A stretch of DNA of 64,000 nt from Christiangramia aestuarii (GCF_009735585.1 NZ_VJVW01000004.1:310001-374000); one strand, 5' to 3'. Shown: positions 34,049-43,231, counted from the first letter of the stretch. Translations and numbers: made by a program. The notes: a model not told the origin generated them from the sequence alone.

Positions 34049-34056
34049 TATCTTTG
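34049..34056 (+). promoter_or_regulatory. -7 box of the bacilliredoxin gene
   Basis: TATCTTTG fits TAnnTTTG, 36 bases before the ATG. No good -33 TTG is seen. Confidence 0.4.
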
Positions 34057-34092
34057 TTGCTCATTAAAGTTTAATAAAAAAAGAAAACATAT

Positions 34093-34503
34093 ATGTATCC
34101 AGCAGAATTAGTAAAACCAATGAGAGAAGATCTTACGAGTATTGGTTTTAAAGAATTACACACTGTAGAAGATGTAGAGAAGGCTATGGAGCTTCCGGGA
34201 ACTACCCTGGTAGTGGTGAATTCAGTTTGTGGTTGTGCTGCAGCCAATGCCCGTCCGGGAGCCAGGATCTCTCTTCAGAACGCCAAGAAACCAGATAACC
34301 TGGTAACTGTATTCGCAGGAGTGGATAAAGAAGCTACTGAAAAAGCTAGAGACATGATGGTACCATTCCCTCCATCTTCACCATCTATGGCACTTTTTAA
34401 AGATGGTGAACTGGTTCATATGCTAGAGCGTCATCACATCGAAGGACGTCCTGCAGATATGATCGCAGAGAACCTTATTGGTGCTTATAACGAATTTTGC
34501 TAG
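34093..34503 (+). CDS. BrxA/BrxB-family bacilliredoxin (YphP/YqiW)
   Basis: A 136-residue thioredoxin-fold protein with the family CxC centre Cys46-Gly-Cys48 in VVVNSVCGCAAANARPG and the cis-Pro loop VPFPPSSPSMALF. In Bacillus these proteins strip bacillithiol from proteins after oxidative stress. Relatives are widespread in Bacteroidetes, some of which make bacillithiol. Single gene with a terminator behind it. Confidence 0.92.
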   Translation: MYPAELVKPMREDLTSIGFKELHTVEDVEKAMELPGTTLVVVNSVCGCAAANARPGARISLQNAKKPDNLVTVFAGVDKEATEKARDMMVPFPPSSPSMALFKDGELVHMLERHHIEGRPADMIAENLIGAYNEFC

Positions 34504-34524
34504 TCAGATAGCAGTGAAAGCAAG

Positions 34525-34553
34525 AAAAACCACGCTTTGCGCGTGGTTTTTTT
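34525..34553 (+). terminator. Terminator after the bacilliredoxin gene
   Basis: GC core ACCACGC / GCGTGGT (34529-34535, 34541-34547), extended by A-T pairs, with a 5-base loop and a T7 tail. Confidence 0.88.
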
Positions 34554-34597
34554 ATGCTCCAAATTTGAAATGCATATTTTTGTATTTTTAAACTGAG

Positions 34598-35329
34598 ATG
34601 AAAAAAATTTTATCCTACCCCTTATCGGTCTTATTTTATATCTTCTTCTTTTTTAACCTGCTGATTTTTCACCCTATACAGTGGATCTGCCTGAAATTAG
34701 GTGGATACCAGGCGCATAAAAAGAGCGTGGATATCTTCAATTTTTTCCTGCTGCGGTGCCTTAACATCCTTGGAACCCGGTTCAGTATAGAAAATGAATA
34801 TGATATTCCGGCAGACCGAACCTGTATCTTCGTGGCCAACCACCAGGGAATGTATGACATTCCTCCTATTATCTGGTATTTCAGGAAACACCATCCAAAA
34901 TTCGTGAGTAAAAAAGAACTGGGACATGGCATCCCGAGCATTTCCTTTAACCTGAGACATGGAGGTTCTGTGCTTATAGACCGGAAAAATCGCCGGGAAG
35001 CACTTCAGAAGATGAGCCAGTTCGGGGATTATTTAAAGGAGACCAAACGCTCTGCCGTGATCTTCCCGGAAGGGACGCGTAGCAGGACCGGAGCTCCAAA
35101 AGAGTTCAGAACCAACGGGATGATGATGCTTTTCAAAAAAGTGCCTGAGGCTCTTGTAGTCCCCATCACCATCAATAATTCCTGGAAACTTTTCAGAAAT
35201 GGCAATTTCCCCATGGAGCCGGGAGTACATGTGAAGCTGAAAACCCATAAGCCTATCCCGGTAGATTCCATGGATGCGGCCAGCCTCGCTGCACAAATAG
35301 AAAGAACCATTATTGCCGATATCATTTAA
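34598..35329 (+). CDS. plsC: 1-acyl-sn-glycerol-3-phosphate acyltransferase
   Basis: A 243-residue membrane-bound acyltransferase. Motif I is ANHQGMYDIP (HX4D), motif III is FPEGTRSRTG, and motif IV is VVPITINN. An N-terminal hydrophobic segment (LFYIFFFFNLLIFHPI) anchors it. It makes phosphatidic acid by acylating lysophosphatidate. The HD-domain gene follows 8 bases downstream. Confidence 0.9.
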   Translation: MKKILSYPLSVLFYIFFFFNLLIFHPIQWICLKLGGYQAHKKSVDIFNFFLLRCLNILGTRFSIENEYDIPADRTCIFVANHQGMYDIPPIIWYFRKHHPKFVSKKELGHGIPSISFNLRHGGSVLIDRKNRREALQKMSQFGDYLKETKRSAVIFPEGTRSRTGAPKEFRTNGMMMLFKKVPEALVVPITINNSWKLFRNGNFPMEPGVHVKLKTHKPIPVDSMDAASLAAQIERTIIADII

Positions 35330-35337
35330 AAAAGCTT

Positions 35338-35994
35338 ATGCCGAAAGAGAATACTCTGATCGATAAAACGATAGAATTCGTAAAACAAAGTCTTGAGAAT
35401 GCCGAAGGTGGTCACGACTGGTTCCATATAGAAAGGGTCCTAAAAAACTCCAGGCTTATCGCCCAGGGTGAGGAAGCCGACCTGCAGATCGTAGAACTGG
35501 GAGCCCTGCTGCATGATATCGCAGATTCTAAGTTCCATAACGGAGACGAAACGATAGGTCCTAAGGTGGCCAGTGACTTTTTAAGATCTCAGGAGGTTTC
35601 TGAAGAGGTGATAGACCATGTGGTCAAGATCATTGAGAACATCTCTTTTAAAGGGGGAAATACCGATCAAAAATTCACATCCCCGGAACTGGATATTGTG
35701 CAGGATGCAGACAGGCTGGATGCGCTGGGAGCAATTGGTATTGCCAGGACCTTCAATTATGGAGGCTATAAGGGAAGGGCCCTCTACGATCCCGAGATCA
35801 AACCTAACCTGAAGATGACCAAGGAAGAATACAAAGCTTCCAAAGCGCCAACCATCAACCATTTCTACGAAAAACTACTATTGCTAAAGGACAGAATGAA
35901 TACCCAGACCGGCAGAAGGATCGCCGCAGACAGGCATGCTTTTATGGTGCATTATCTCGACCAGTTCTATAAGGAGTGGGAAGGTGAAAAATAA
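35338..35994 (+). CDS. HD-domain phosphohydrolase
   Basis: A 218-residue HD hydrolase. Metal ligands appear in GGHDWFHIERV (His), ALLHDIADSK (His-Asp) and VQDADRLDALG (Asp). The set resembles the YedJ-like uncharacterised HD hydrolases; the substrate is unknown. It follows plsC by 8 bases and is closed by a terminator. Confidence 0.85.
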   Translation: MPKENTLIDKTIEFVKQSLENAEGGHDWFHIERVLKNSRLIAQGEEADLQIVELGALLHDIADSKFHNGDETIGPKVASDFLRSQEVSEEVIDHVVKIIENISFKGGNTDQKFTSPELDIVQDADRLDALGAIGIARTFNYGGYKGRALYDPEIKPNLKMTKEEYKASKAPTINHFYEKLLLLKDRMNTQTGRRIAADRHAFMVHYLDQFYKEWEGEK

Positions 35995-36023
35995 AAGGCC
36001 GATGCAATAGCATCAGCCTTTTA
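35993..36023. terminator. Bidirectional terminator between convergent genes
   Basis: Stem AAAAGGC-c-GATGC / GCATC-a-GCCTTTT (35993-36022), with one mismatch and an AATA loop. It lies between the HD hydrolase on plus and the S9 peptidase on minus. Confidence 0.8.
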
Positions 36024-36036
36024 AATATTACAAGAC

Positions 36037-38028
36037 TCAGGAAACTTTTTCCTTTACTTTTTCCAGCTTTTCGTCTTTAAGATGTTCAGCAAAAAAGCCC
36101 ATCATGGCTTTATAAAGGTCCAGCCTGTTCTCTTCCTTTCCAAAACCGTGGCCTTCATCATATTTAACCATATAGGACACTTCCACCCCGCGTTTTCTCA
36201 GGCTTTTAACGATCTGGTCTGCCTCATCGATATTCACCCGGGGATCATTGGCTCCCTGCACTACAAAAAGAGGTTTTTTTATCTTCTCCACATTTAAGGC
36301 AGGAGAGATCTCATCCATAATTGCTTTCTCTTCAGGAATATTAGGGTTGTACCAGATCTTGTAAAGGATCTCCCGGTATTTCTCCCAGTATGGAGGAATG
36401 GTCTCCATAAAGGTATTCAGGTTACTTACTCCAACGTAATCCACTCCGCAGGCATATTTTTCAGGGGTTTTGGTCATTCCACGTAGAACAGCGTAACCAC
36501 CATGGCTTCCGCCGTAAATTGCCACCCTGTCTTTATCTACCCAGCCTTGCTCGATCACGTAATCTACCCCGTCTTCAACATCATCCATGGCTTTTCGGCC
36601 TATCTCTCCAAATCCGGCTTTGAGGAATTCCTTTCCGTAGCCTCCAGAAACCCGGAAGTTAACATGTAAAGTGGCGTATCCCCTGCTGGCGAAAAGCTGT
36701 GCTTCTGGATTAAAGCCCCAGTTATCACGAATTCCCTGTGGCCCGCCATGAGGATTCACGATAAGAGGAACTTTATTTCCGCTTTTATAGTTTTTAGGTA
36801 ATGTAATATAACCGTGAAGATCCAAACCGTCCCGACTTTTAAAGCTAATTGGGGTCATGGAAGCCATATCTTCAGATTTCAGTTGCGGCAAAAGCTTATA
36901 CAACAACTTCACCTCATCCTTCTGTACATCATATAAATAATACTCCCCAATAATCTTATCGCTGGTAACGAGTACCATATACTGGGTTTCATCGTCTGTT
37001 TTTCCTACCGTGAAGAACTGCTTGTCTCCGAACTCCTTTTTCAGCCGGGCATAGATCTTTTTATAGGTTTCACTAACCGGAACTATCACCGCCTTTTCAC
37101 CCGTGTACTTGAAATAATCGATCTCATAATCGCGTTTCCTGGACAATGAAATCCCGGATACATCGAAGGTATCGTTGCTAAAAACAGTTCTTACTTTCTT
37201 ATTTTCTTTCAGGTTGTAAAGCTGAATTTCAGACTTGTCACCTTCCAGGTTAGAAACAACGTAAGCCTCGTCCGGGTTTCCGGTATTTACATTGAAAGAT
37301 GAGATACTGAAAGAGTCACCGAATTCGGTGATGTTCACGGTTCGGAATTCCTCCTCTACTTTGTATAACAGCTCAGTATTCACCCCGTCTATTACCCGGG
37401 TGATCGCCCTTAGGTTTCCCTCCCGATCAAAATTATAGGCGGCAACCGGCGCATCTCCTTCGTTTACGGTGTATAGTTTGGTAACCTCGCCGGTGTTGAT
37501 ATTAAGCCTGTATGGCTCTTCCTGGCCGGGATTATCTTTATTCATCTGCACGATCACATGCTCCTCGTCTTCCTTTAAAACCGCGATTATAATCGCCCTC
37601 ACCCCATCAAAAGGAGTCAGGTCATTATCATTTTGCCCGTTGATATCTACCCCGTATACGTGATAATTTTCATCGCCTCCCTTATCCTGAAGGTACAGGA
37701 TACGTTTGTTATTCTTCCAATAGAATCCACGTATCAGGTCTTCCTCCTGCTTTTTGAGCAAAGTCTCCTTTTGGGTAGCGGTTTCTATAAGATAAAGATC
37801 GCGCTCTCCGGTCTTTCTGCGCTTCATATAGGCGATATACTTTCCATCTGGAGAAAGCTGAAAGGAAAATGCTTCCGGAGTTCTGAAATAATCTTCTACT
37901 GAATATTTATAATCCCCGGTCTCCAAAGCGGCCAGGTCTTTTAACTCGGCTTCTGTCGATGGCAATTTGGTATTGCCTGGTTTTTCCTTTACAGCCTTAT
38001 CTATATCTACTGAATATTCCTTACTCAT
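36037..38028 (-). CDS. S9-family (prolyl oligopeptidase-like) serine peptidase
   Basis: A 663-residue cytosolic-type protein with an N-terminal beta-propeller (PEAFSFQLSPDGKYIAYMKRR and repeats) and a C-terminal alpha/beta hydrolase. The nucleophile is Ser in YGGSHGGYAVLRG, the acid is Asp in GANDPRVN, and the His is in YDEGHGFGKEEN. It matches acylaminoacyl-peptidase or dipeptidyl-peptidase types. No signal peptide is visible. I start at ATG 38028; an in-frame TTG 12 codons earlier is possible but weaker. Confidence 0.92.
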   Translation of the reverse strand: MSKEYSVDIDKAVKEKPGNTKLPSTEAELKDLAALETGDYKYSVEDYFRTPEAFSFQLSPDGKYIAYMKRRKTGERDLYLIETATQKETLLKKQEEDLIRGFYWKNNKRILYLQDKGGDENYHVYGVDINGQNDNDLTPFDGVRAIIIAVLKEDEEHVIVQMNKDNPGQEEPYRLNINTGEVTKLYTVNEGDAPVAAYNFDREGNLRAITRVIDGVNTELLYKVEEEFRTVNITEFGDSFSISSFNVNTGNPDEAYVVSNLEGDKSEIQLYNLKENKKVRTVFSNDTFDVSGISLSRKRDYEIDYFKYTGEKAVIVPVSETYKKIYARLKKEFGDKQFFTVGKTDDETQYMVLVTSDKIIGEYYLYDVQKDEVKLLYKLLPQLKSEDMASMTPISFKSRDGLDLHGYITLPKNYKSGNKVPLIVNPHGGPQGIRDNWGFNPEAQLFASRGYATLHVNFRVSGGYGKEFLKAGFGEIGRKAMDDVEDGVDYVIEQGWVDKDRVAIYGGSHGGYAVLRGMTKTPEKYACGVDYVGVSNLNTFMETIPPYWEKYREILYKIWYNPNIPEEKAIMDEISPALNVEKIKKPLFVVQGANDPRVNIDEADQIVKSLRKRGVEVSYMVKYDEGHGFGKEENRLDLYKAMMGFFAEHLKDEKLEKVKEKVS

Positions 38029-38202
38029 GTGCTTATTCTTTTCGTTTATACTAGCATTTTCCAATTCACCAGTATAAGTTATTTGACCGAATAAATTGTT
38101 ACAGTTTTATTTTTCATAACAATCGTTCCAGGTCTGATTTCCTGAGGTCCTAGTATAGGTGAACTGAGAATTAATGTAAAGTGTTTAGGAAGGTTTCAGC
38201 AG

Positions 38203-38985
38203 CTACTTTTGCTCCTGGCATTCAGGACAGAAATAAGTGCTCCTGCCTCCTACTTTGATCATCTCAATTTTACCTTTTCCGTTGGGGCAATCTTCCCCTT
38301 CGGTCCTGTGTGGACGCAGGTAAGAATCTGGCAGTTTAGTACCTTCGGTCTTGCTTTTGGTGACCGTATCCAGCACCTCGATCATATTTTTATACATTTT
38401 CGAAAGATCGGCCTTAGAAAGCTTTTCAGATTTCGCTTTTGGATGTATTCCGCTATGGAAAAGCAGTTCATCTACGTATAAATTTCCCAGCCCGGCGATA
38501 AATGACTGGTCCATCAATGCAGTCTTAACATTGCCTTTTTTATTTTCAAAAAGTTCTTTGAACTCCTTTTCGCTTAGATCTGAAGCATGAGGCCCCAGTT
38601 TTTGTTGCTTCCGGAACTCTTCCACGCTTTCTGTCAAAAACAATTTCCCGAACTTTCGAGGACAGATAAAGGAAAGTTTGGATCCTTCTTCAAAAGTCAG
38701 GGTGAGTTGGGCGTGCTTATCAACCTCATCATGGTTAAAATAATCCAGCTTCCCGGTCATCCCGAAATGGATCACCAGGTAAGCTTTATCCTTAAGCTCC
38801 AGTAAAAGATATTTCCCAATCTGTTCGCTGGAGACCAGCTCATTGTTCAGCAGTCTTTCCTTGAAATCTTTCTTTGGTGACTGGAAGATCTTATCTGCCC
38901 CAAGGTCTACTTTTACGATCTTCTTATGCAGGCTGGTAGAGTCTACATATATTTTCTGGTATGCTACTTCTGGTATTTCAGGCAT
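38203..38985 (-). CDS. Fpg/Nei-family DNA glycosylase with incomplete zinc finger
   Basis: A 260-residue base-excision glycosylase/AP lyase. The N-terminal PEIPEV supplies the catalytic Pro1-Glu2, GKYLLLEL gives the conserved Lys, and IAGLGNLYVDELLFHSGIHP is the helix-two-turn-helix. The C-terminal finger has Cys233, Cys253 and Cys256 (GGRSTYFCPEC), but the fourth cysteine, expected at 236, is Gly (DCPNG). The conserved finger Arg that intercalates DNA is kept. Substrate type (MutM 8-oxoG or Nei) cannot be decided. Confidence 0.9.
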   Translation of the reverse strand: MPEIPEVAYQKIYVDSTSLHKKIVKVDLGADKIFQSPKKDFKERLLNNELVSSEQIGKYLLLELKDKAYLVIHFGMTGKLDYFNHDEVDKHAQLTLTFEEGSKLSFICPRKFGKLFLTESVEEFRKQQKLGPHASDLSEKEFKELFENKKGNVKTALMDQSFIAGLGNLYVDELLFHSGIHPKAKSEKLSKADLSKMYKNMIEVLDTVTKSKTEGTKLPDSYLRPHRTEGEDCPNGKGKIEMIKVGGRSTYFCPECQEQK

Positions 38986-39128
38986 CTTTCTACATTTTTA
39001 GCTTTCCTAAAATATTAATTTTAGATGGGCCTGACATGTGATAAGAAGTATTTAGTAAAAATTTAAATTGGTACCTAGTATCATAAACCAGATGAAATGT
39101 CCCCAAGCTCTTACTACCCGTTGATGCT

Positions 39129-40202
39129 TCAAAATAGCTTCATCTGGCCGTCCTTGAAATCTTCGTGCAGCTTGCAATTTAATTTAGGTTTCTGCCGGTC
39201 CCCCAGGTAGAGCTTTCGAGCAAGTTTGAACTGCTGTTTCACCTGGTTTGCAAACTCGCCTTCTCCTTTCATCCTGGTGCCAAAGCGGCTGTCGTTCAAA
39301 CTACCTCCGTGAATATGCTGGATCTGGTTAAGCACCTTATCTGCCCTGTCTGGCATGGCTTTTCTTATCCAGTCTGAAAATATTTCACCAATCGCGCCAT
39401 TTAGCCTTACGATAGTGTAACCAACACTCAGGGCTCCCCTGTTCGCGATCTCCTTTACCAGTGGCATGATCTCGTGGCTGTTTATCGAAGGGATGATGGG
39501 TGCCATCATTACGGTGACTGGAACATTGGCTTCGGAAAGTTTCTCGACGGTTTCAAGTCTCTTTTTAATAGAAGCGGTTCTTGGCTCAAGGATACGTCGC
39601 GTCTCTTCCTGCAGAGAAGTAATGGATATGGCCACGCTCACCAGGTTATCCTGCGCCAGTTCCTTCAGTATATCCAGATCTCTCTGAATTAGGGCGTTTT
39701 TGGTGATCATCCCTACCGGGTGACGGTATTTTAAAAAGGTCTGTAATAGACTGCGGGTGATCCTTAATTTCTTTTCAATAGGCTGGTAACAATCGGTATT
39801 CCCGGAAAGAACAATGGGTTTAGCTTCCCAGCTTTTGCTTTTCAGCTTTTTCTCTAGCAACTCGACAGCATTCCTTTTTACCAGGATCTTCTGTTCAAAA
39901 TCCAGCCCGGCACTATACCCCCAGTATTCATGAGAATTCCTCGCGTAGCAATAGATACATCCGTGTTCGCAGCCCTGGTATGGGTTAAGCGAAAAATCCA
40001 TGCCCACATCGGGGCTGGTCACCTTATTTACGATAGACTTCGGAAAGGTTTCAATCAACCGGGTCTTATTGTCTTCGGCCTCCTCACCTTCAGCCGCACA
40101 GTAATTCAAAAAGTCGTCCCGGGTCTCATGGCTGTGCTCATCGAACCTGTTCGAAACGTTCAGCTGAGCTCCCCTTCCCTTTATAAATTCATTCGAAGAC
40201 AT
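39129..40202 (-). CDS. PA0069-family radical SAM protein
   Basis: A 357-residue radical SAM protein related to spore photoproduct lyase-like enzymes. The [4Fe-4S] motif is CEHGCIYC in NPYQGCEHGCIYCYARN (C-x3-C-x2-C). The N-terminal start FIKGRGAQLNVSNRF and the later YTIVRLNG are typical of the PA0069 group, whose reaction is unknown. A minus-strand TATTTTTG (40207-40214) ends 5 bases upstream of the ATG, so the mRNA could be nearly leaderless. It is separated from the upstream operon by the repeat-filled terminator region. Confidence 0.85.
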   Translation of the reverse strand: MSSNEFIKGRGAQLNVSNRFDEHSHETRDDFLNYCAAEGEEAEDNKTRLIETFPKSIVNKVTSPDVGMDFSLNPYQGCEHGCIYCYARNSHEYWGYSAGLDFEQKILVKRNAVELLEKKLKSKSWEAKPIVLSGNTDCYQPIEKKLRITRSLLQTFLKYRHPVGMITKNALIQRDLDILKELAQDNLVSVAISITSLQEETRRILEPRTASIKKRLETVEKLSEANVPVTVMMAPIIPSINSHEIMPLVKEIANRGALSVGYTIVRLNGAIGEIFSDWIRKAMPDRADKVLNQIQHIHGGSLNDSRFGTRMKGEGEFANQVKQQFKLARKLYLGDRQKPKLNCKLHEDFKDGQMKLF

Positions 40203-40260
40203 AAGGCAAAAATATGGAATTTTTCCTTTTTATAGGATTTTTTCCATGTTTTGTCTCAAT

Positions 40261-40391
40261 AAAAAAGAGGTCATCGCTATATATTTCTTTGCGTCAAGCT
40301 GTCCCAAAGCATCGGGAGTTTCAGCTTCTTATATCAAAAGATCCTGAAACAAGTTCAGGATAACGTTTTAAAACTAACGACCACCTCTTTT
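40261..40391 (-). repeat. REP-like repeat lying in the loop of a terminator hairpin
   Basis: Outer arms AAAAGAGGT (40263-40271) and ACCTCTTTT (40383-40391) pair, and the minus-strand 3' arm runs into a T run (40261-40268), as a terminator would. Between them lie about 110 bases with two internal inverted repeats: TCCC-n8-GGGA (40301-40316) and TCCTGAA-n5-TTCAGGA (40342-40360). These are palindromes of the dispersed kind common in flavobacterial intergenic DNA. It lies just past the enoyl-CoA hydratase stop. Confidence 0.55.
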
Positions 40392-40398
40392 ATAGCTT

Positions 40399-41181
40399 CT
40401 ATTTATTCGGAAAATCGGCTTTTCTCTTGTTCAGAAATGCCGAGGTTCCTTCCTTGAAATCATCGGTCCCAAAGGAACGACCAAATTCATTGATCTCTAC
40501 ATCGAATCCGTTCACTCCATCCTCGTAATTGGCATTAATGGCCCTGATGGCCGCACCAACAGCGACCATTGAATTCTTCATGATCTTGGCCGCGATCCCT
40601 TCAGCAAATTCCAGAAGGTCGTCTAATTCTACCACGTGGTTCACCAGATTGTATTGCAGTGCCTGGTTAGCATCTATCATGCCCGCGGTCATGATCATTT
40701 CCATGGCGCGGCCTTTACCAACCAGCTGTGGCAGTCTCTGGGTTCCGCCATATCCCGGGATCACCCCAAGGGATACTTCCGGAAGGCCCATTTTCGCATT
40801 GTCGCTGGCGATCCTGAAGTGAGCCGCCATAGCCAGTTCCAGTCCTCCTCCAAGGGCGAAACCATTCACCGCGGCGATCACCGGCTTTGGGAAATTAGCA
40901 ACGTAATTAAAAAGTTTTTTCTGCCCGTCTGCCGCTAGGCCTTTACCTTCTTTTGGCGAGTAATCTGCAAATTCATTAATGTCTGCACCGGCAACGAAAG
41001 CTTTTTCACCACTTCCGGTAATGATGACAATCTTCACCTCATCATTGTCTTTCGCGGCCTTAAAGGCATCGTGTAGCTCCTGAATGGTCTCACGGTTAAG
41101 GGCGTTCAGTTTTTTGGGTCGGTCTATGGTAATCGTTAATATGTTCTCTTCTAATTCTTCTAAAATGTTATTATAACTCAT
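40399..41181 (-). CDS. Enoyl-CoA hydratase/isomerase (crotonase family)
   Basis: A 260-residue crotonase. The oxyanion-hole segments are AFVAGADINEFA and NGFALGGGLELAMA. Both catalytic glutamates are present, in GLELAMAAH and LPEVSLGVIPGYGGTQRLPQ, which favours true hydratase activity in beta-oxidation. It follows the NtrY-like kinase by 5 bases and is the last gene of a four-gene minus operon. Confidence 0.92.
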   Translation of the reverse strand: MSYNNILEELEENILTITIDRPKKLNALNRETIQELHDAFKAAKDNDEVKIVIITGSGEKAFVAGADINEFADYSPKEGKGLAADGQKKLFNYVANFPKPVIAAVNGFALGGGLELAMAAHFRIASDNAKMGLPEVSLGVIPGYGGTQRLPQLVGKGRAMEMIMTAGMIDANQALQYNLVNHVVELDDLLEFAEGIAAKIMKNSMVAVGAAIRAINANYEDGVNGFDVEINEFGRSFGTDDFKEGTSAFLNKRKADFPNK

Positions 41182-41186
41182 AATTT

Positions 41187-42641
41187 CTATTTTGGAAATC
41201 TTACGCTAAATATAGTGCCTTTATTTTGTTTAGACACAAAGCTGATACTACCATTATAGGTCTCCACGATGTTCTTAACCATAGCCAGCCCCAGTCCCAT
41301 TCCGCTGGATTTGGTGGTGAACTTGGGCTCAAAGACCTTGCTCTTGTTCTCTTCTGAGATTCCAGAGCCATTATCTGAGATAGATACACAAACCGTATCC
41401 TCTTCTTCTTCTACCATCACCAGGACATGCGGATTTTCAACATCCTTCAGGGCCTGGGTGGCATTCTTCACCAGGTTGGTTATTACCCTTATCAACTGAG
41501 TACGGTCGAATTTCGCCAGGATCTCTTCTTTTTCAGATTTAAACTCTATATAATCCTCGTTGAAGATATCCAGGGCGAGTTTAACGATCTTGGGAACATT
41601 CAGAGTTTCACTCTGCTGCGCCGGCATCTTCGCAAAGTTGGAGAATGCCGAAGCTATAGAACTCATGGTATCTATCTGGTTGATAAGCGTATTGCTGTAT
41701 TCATCTACTTTCTGCTCGATCTCGGGATCGTTTTTATCGAAGTTTCGCTGAAAGCTCTGCACGCTCAAACGCATAGGGGTTAAAGGGTTCTTGATCTCAT
41801 GGGCCACCTGTTTAGCCATTTCCCTCCAGGCCTGTTCACGTTCGCTGGTGGCCAGTTTCACGGCACTTTCCTCCAGCTCGTCGATCATGGAATTATAGGC
41901 TGAAACCAGTGCATAGATCTCTTCGGTGGCATTAGAAAGCTCTATCTTCTGGTTCCTTTTATCCAGCCGGGTCTGGTTGATCTTTTCTGAAACTATTTTC
42001 AGCGACTTGGTAATATATTTCGACAGGAAAAATGAAAGGACAATGGCGATCAAAAGCATAAATAGATACACCTCAGCCATGCGTACCAGGAAATTGTTCA
42101 GGTCCCGGTTCAACAGGCTGTCATCCTGAAGGTAGGGCAGGTATAGTATGGCCAGCGGCTTGAATTTGCTATCTGTGATATAGGAATAGGAAGACTGGTA
42201 TTTCTGATCGTTTATCTCGGTCTTCTTCAGGTATTTTTTATCTGGAGTGGCCTCGAGTTTTTCCAGCGTTTCCCTCGGAATCCTAACCTCGGTGGTATCC
42301 TTAAAGAAAGACTCATTAGATTTTATAATAAGATTACCACTGAGATCGTAAATATGAATTTGCATCTCATGAACCTCGGCCATCTCGTCTATCTTATCAT
42401 TCTCATTAAAGATAGGCTCCAGATGTTCACTATCTACAACGTAGGTAGTACTAGCCAAAACGAATTTGATATTTTCCAAAATGGCCTTTTGCTTCCTCTC
42501 CAGGCGTTCTCGATGATAGTTTTCAGCCTCCTGCTTGTATTGATATACGGTCACTCCAAAGATCAGGATCGAGGCGCCCAGCACCAGTAAGATCATGGAG
42601 ATGAATATCCGGGTTCGTAAGGATAATTTAAGCAGTTTCAT
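41187..42641 (-). CDS. Membrane sensor histidine kinase, NtrY-like
   Basis: A 484-residue kinase with two membrane segments (FISMILLVLGASILIFGVTV; AEVYLFMLLIAIVLSFFLS) that frame a periplasmic sensor region of about 150 residues, then a HAMP-like linker. The H box is MAKQVAHEIKNPLTPMRLS, the N box is LVKNATQAL, and the G boxes are DNGSGISEENKSK and GMGLGLAMVKNIV. HEIKNPLTPM is the NtrY style. No response regulator gene is adjacent, so its partner is elsewhere. Confidence 0.9.
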   Translation of the reverse strand: MKLLKLSLRTRIFISMILLVLGASILIFGVTVYQYKQEAENYHRERLERKQKAILENIKFVLASTTYVVDSEHLEPIFNENDKIDEMAEVHEMQIHIYDLSGNLIIKSNESFFKDTTEVRIPRETLEKLEATPDKKYLKKTEINDQKYQSSYSYITDSKFKPLAILYLPYLQDDSLLNRDLNNFLVRMAEVYLFMLLIAIVLSFFLSKYITKSLKIVSEKINQTRLDKRNQKIELSNATEEIYALVSAYNSMIDELEESAVKLATSEREQAWREMAKQVAHEIKNPLTPMRLSVQSFQRNFDKNDPEIEQKVDEYSNTLINQIDTMSSIASAFSNFAKMPAQQSETLNVPKIVKLALDIFNEDYIEFKSEKEEILAKFDRTQLIRVITNLVKNATQALKDVENPHVLVMVEEEEDTVCVSISDNGSGISEENKSKVFEPKFTTKSSGMGLGLAMVKNIVETYNGSISFVSKQNKGTIFSVRFPK

Positions 42642-42682
42642 ATAAGCTTACTTGCCTGCATTGTTACAATTATCACACCATT

Positions 42683-43231
42683 TCAGGCATCAGGATTTTT
42701 TGCTCGAATTCTTTTATACAATTTTATGCCCAGCATGAGCATGATCGCCAGCACAAAAATACCTGCCACCCCGTAGATCCAGTTTATCGCATCCCTCACG
42801 ATCACCAGGAAGATCACCGAAAACAGTATAAGCGTAGAGCCTTCGTTCCAGATGCGCATCTGGTTCGAGCTCCATTTAACCACGTCTTTCTGCAGCTGTT
42901 TAAAAATGAGATGACATTTAATATGGTAGGCATATAAGAGGACCACAAAACCAAGTTTCACGTGCATCCAGGGCTGTTGCAGCCATTCCGGAATCATATA
43001 AAGTAGGCTGAAGGCAAAGATGCTCGCCAGTATCGCCGAGGGCCAGGTAATGATAAACCATAGGCGTTTGGTCATTAGTTTCAGCTGGTCTGTAAGAATA
43101 CTTCTTTCTGGTTCCTTCTTTGCATTAGCCTCGATCTGGTATATGAACAACCGCGGGATATAAAAAAGGCCCGCGAACCAGGTGATCACGAAAATAAGGT
43201 GGAGAGCTTTTATGTAATTGTAATATTCCAT
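42683..43231 (-). CDS. hemJ: HemJ-type protoporphyrinogen oxidase (CopD-like/UPF0093 membrane protein)
   Basis: A 182-residue protein with four or five membrane helices. The family landmarks are YIKALHLIFVITWFAGLFYIPRLF and MHVKLGFVVLLYAYHIKC, with the conserved His, Arg and Lys of HemJ. HemJ oxidises protoporphyrinogen IX to protoporphyrin IX in bacteria lacking HemG and HemY. Databases often call such proteins CopD, but the heme genes in the same window and the motif pattern support HemJ. The start overlaps the stop of the VPS10-like gene by one base. Confidence 0.8.
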   Translation of the reverse strand: MEYYNYIKALHLIFVITWFAGLFYIPRLFIYQIEANAKKEPERSILTDQLKLMTKRLWFIITWPSAILASIFAFSLLYMIPEWLQQPWMHVKLGFVVLLYAYHIKCHLIFKQLQKDVVKWSSNQMRIWNEGSTLILFSVIFLVIVRDAINWIYGVAGIFVLAIMLMLGIKLYKRIRAKNPDA

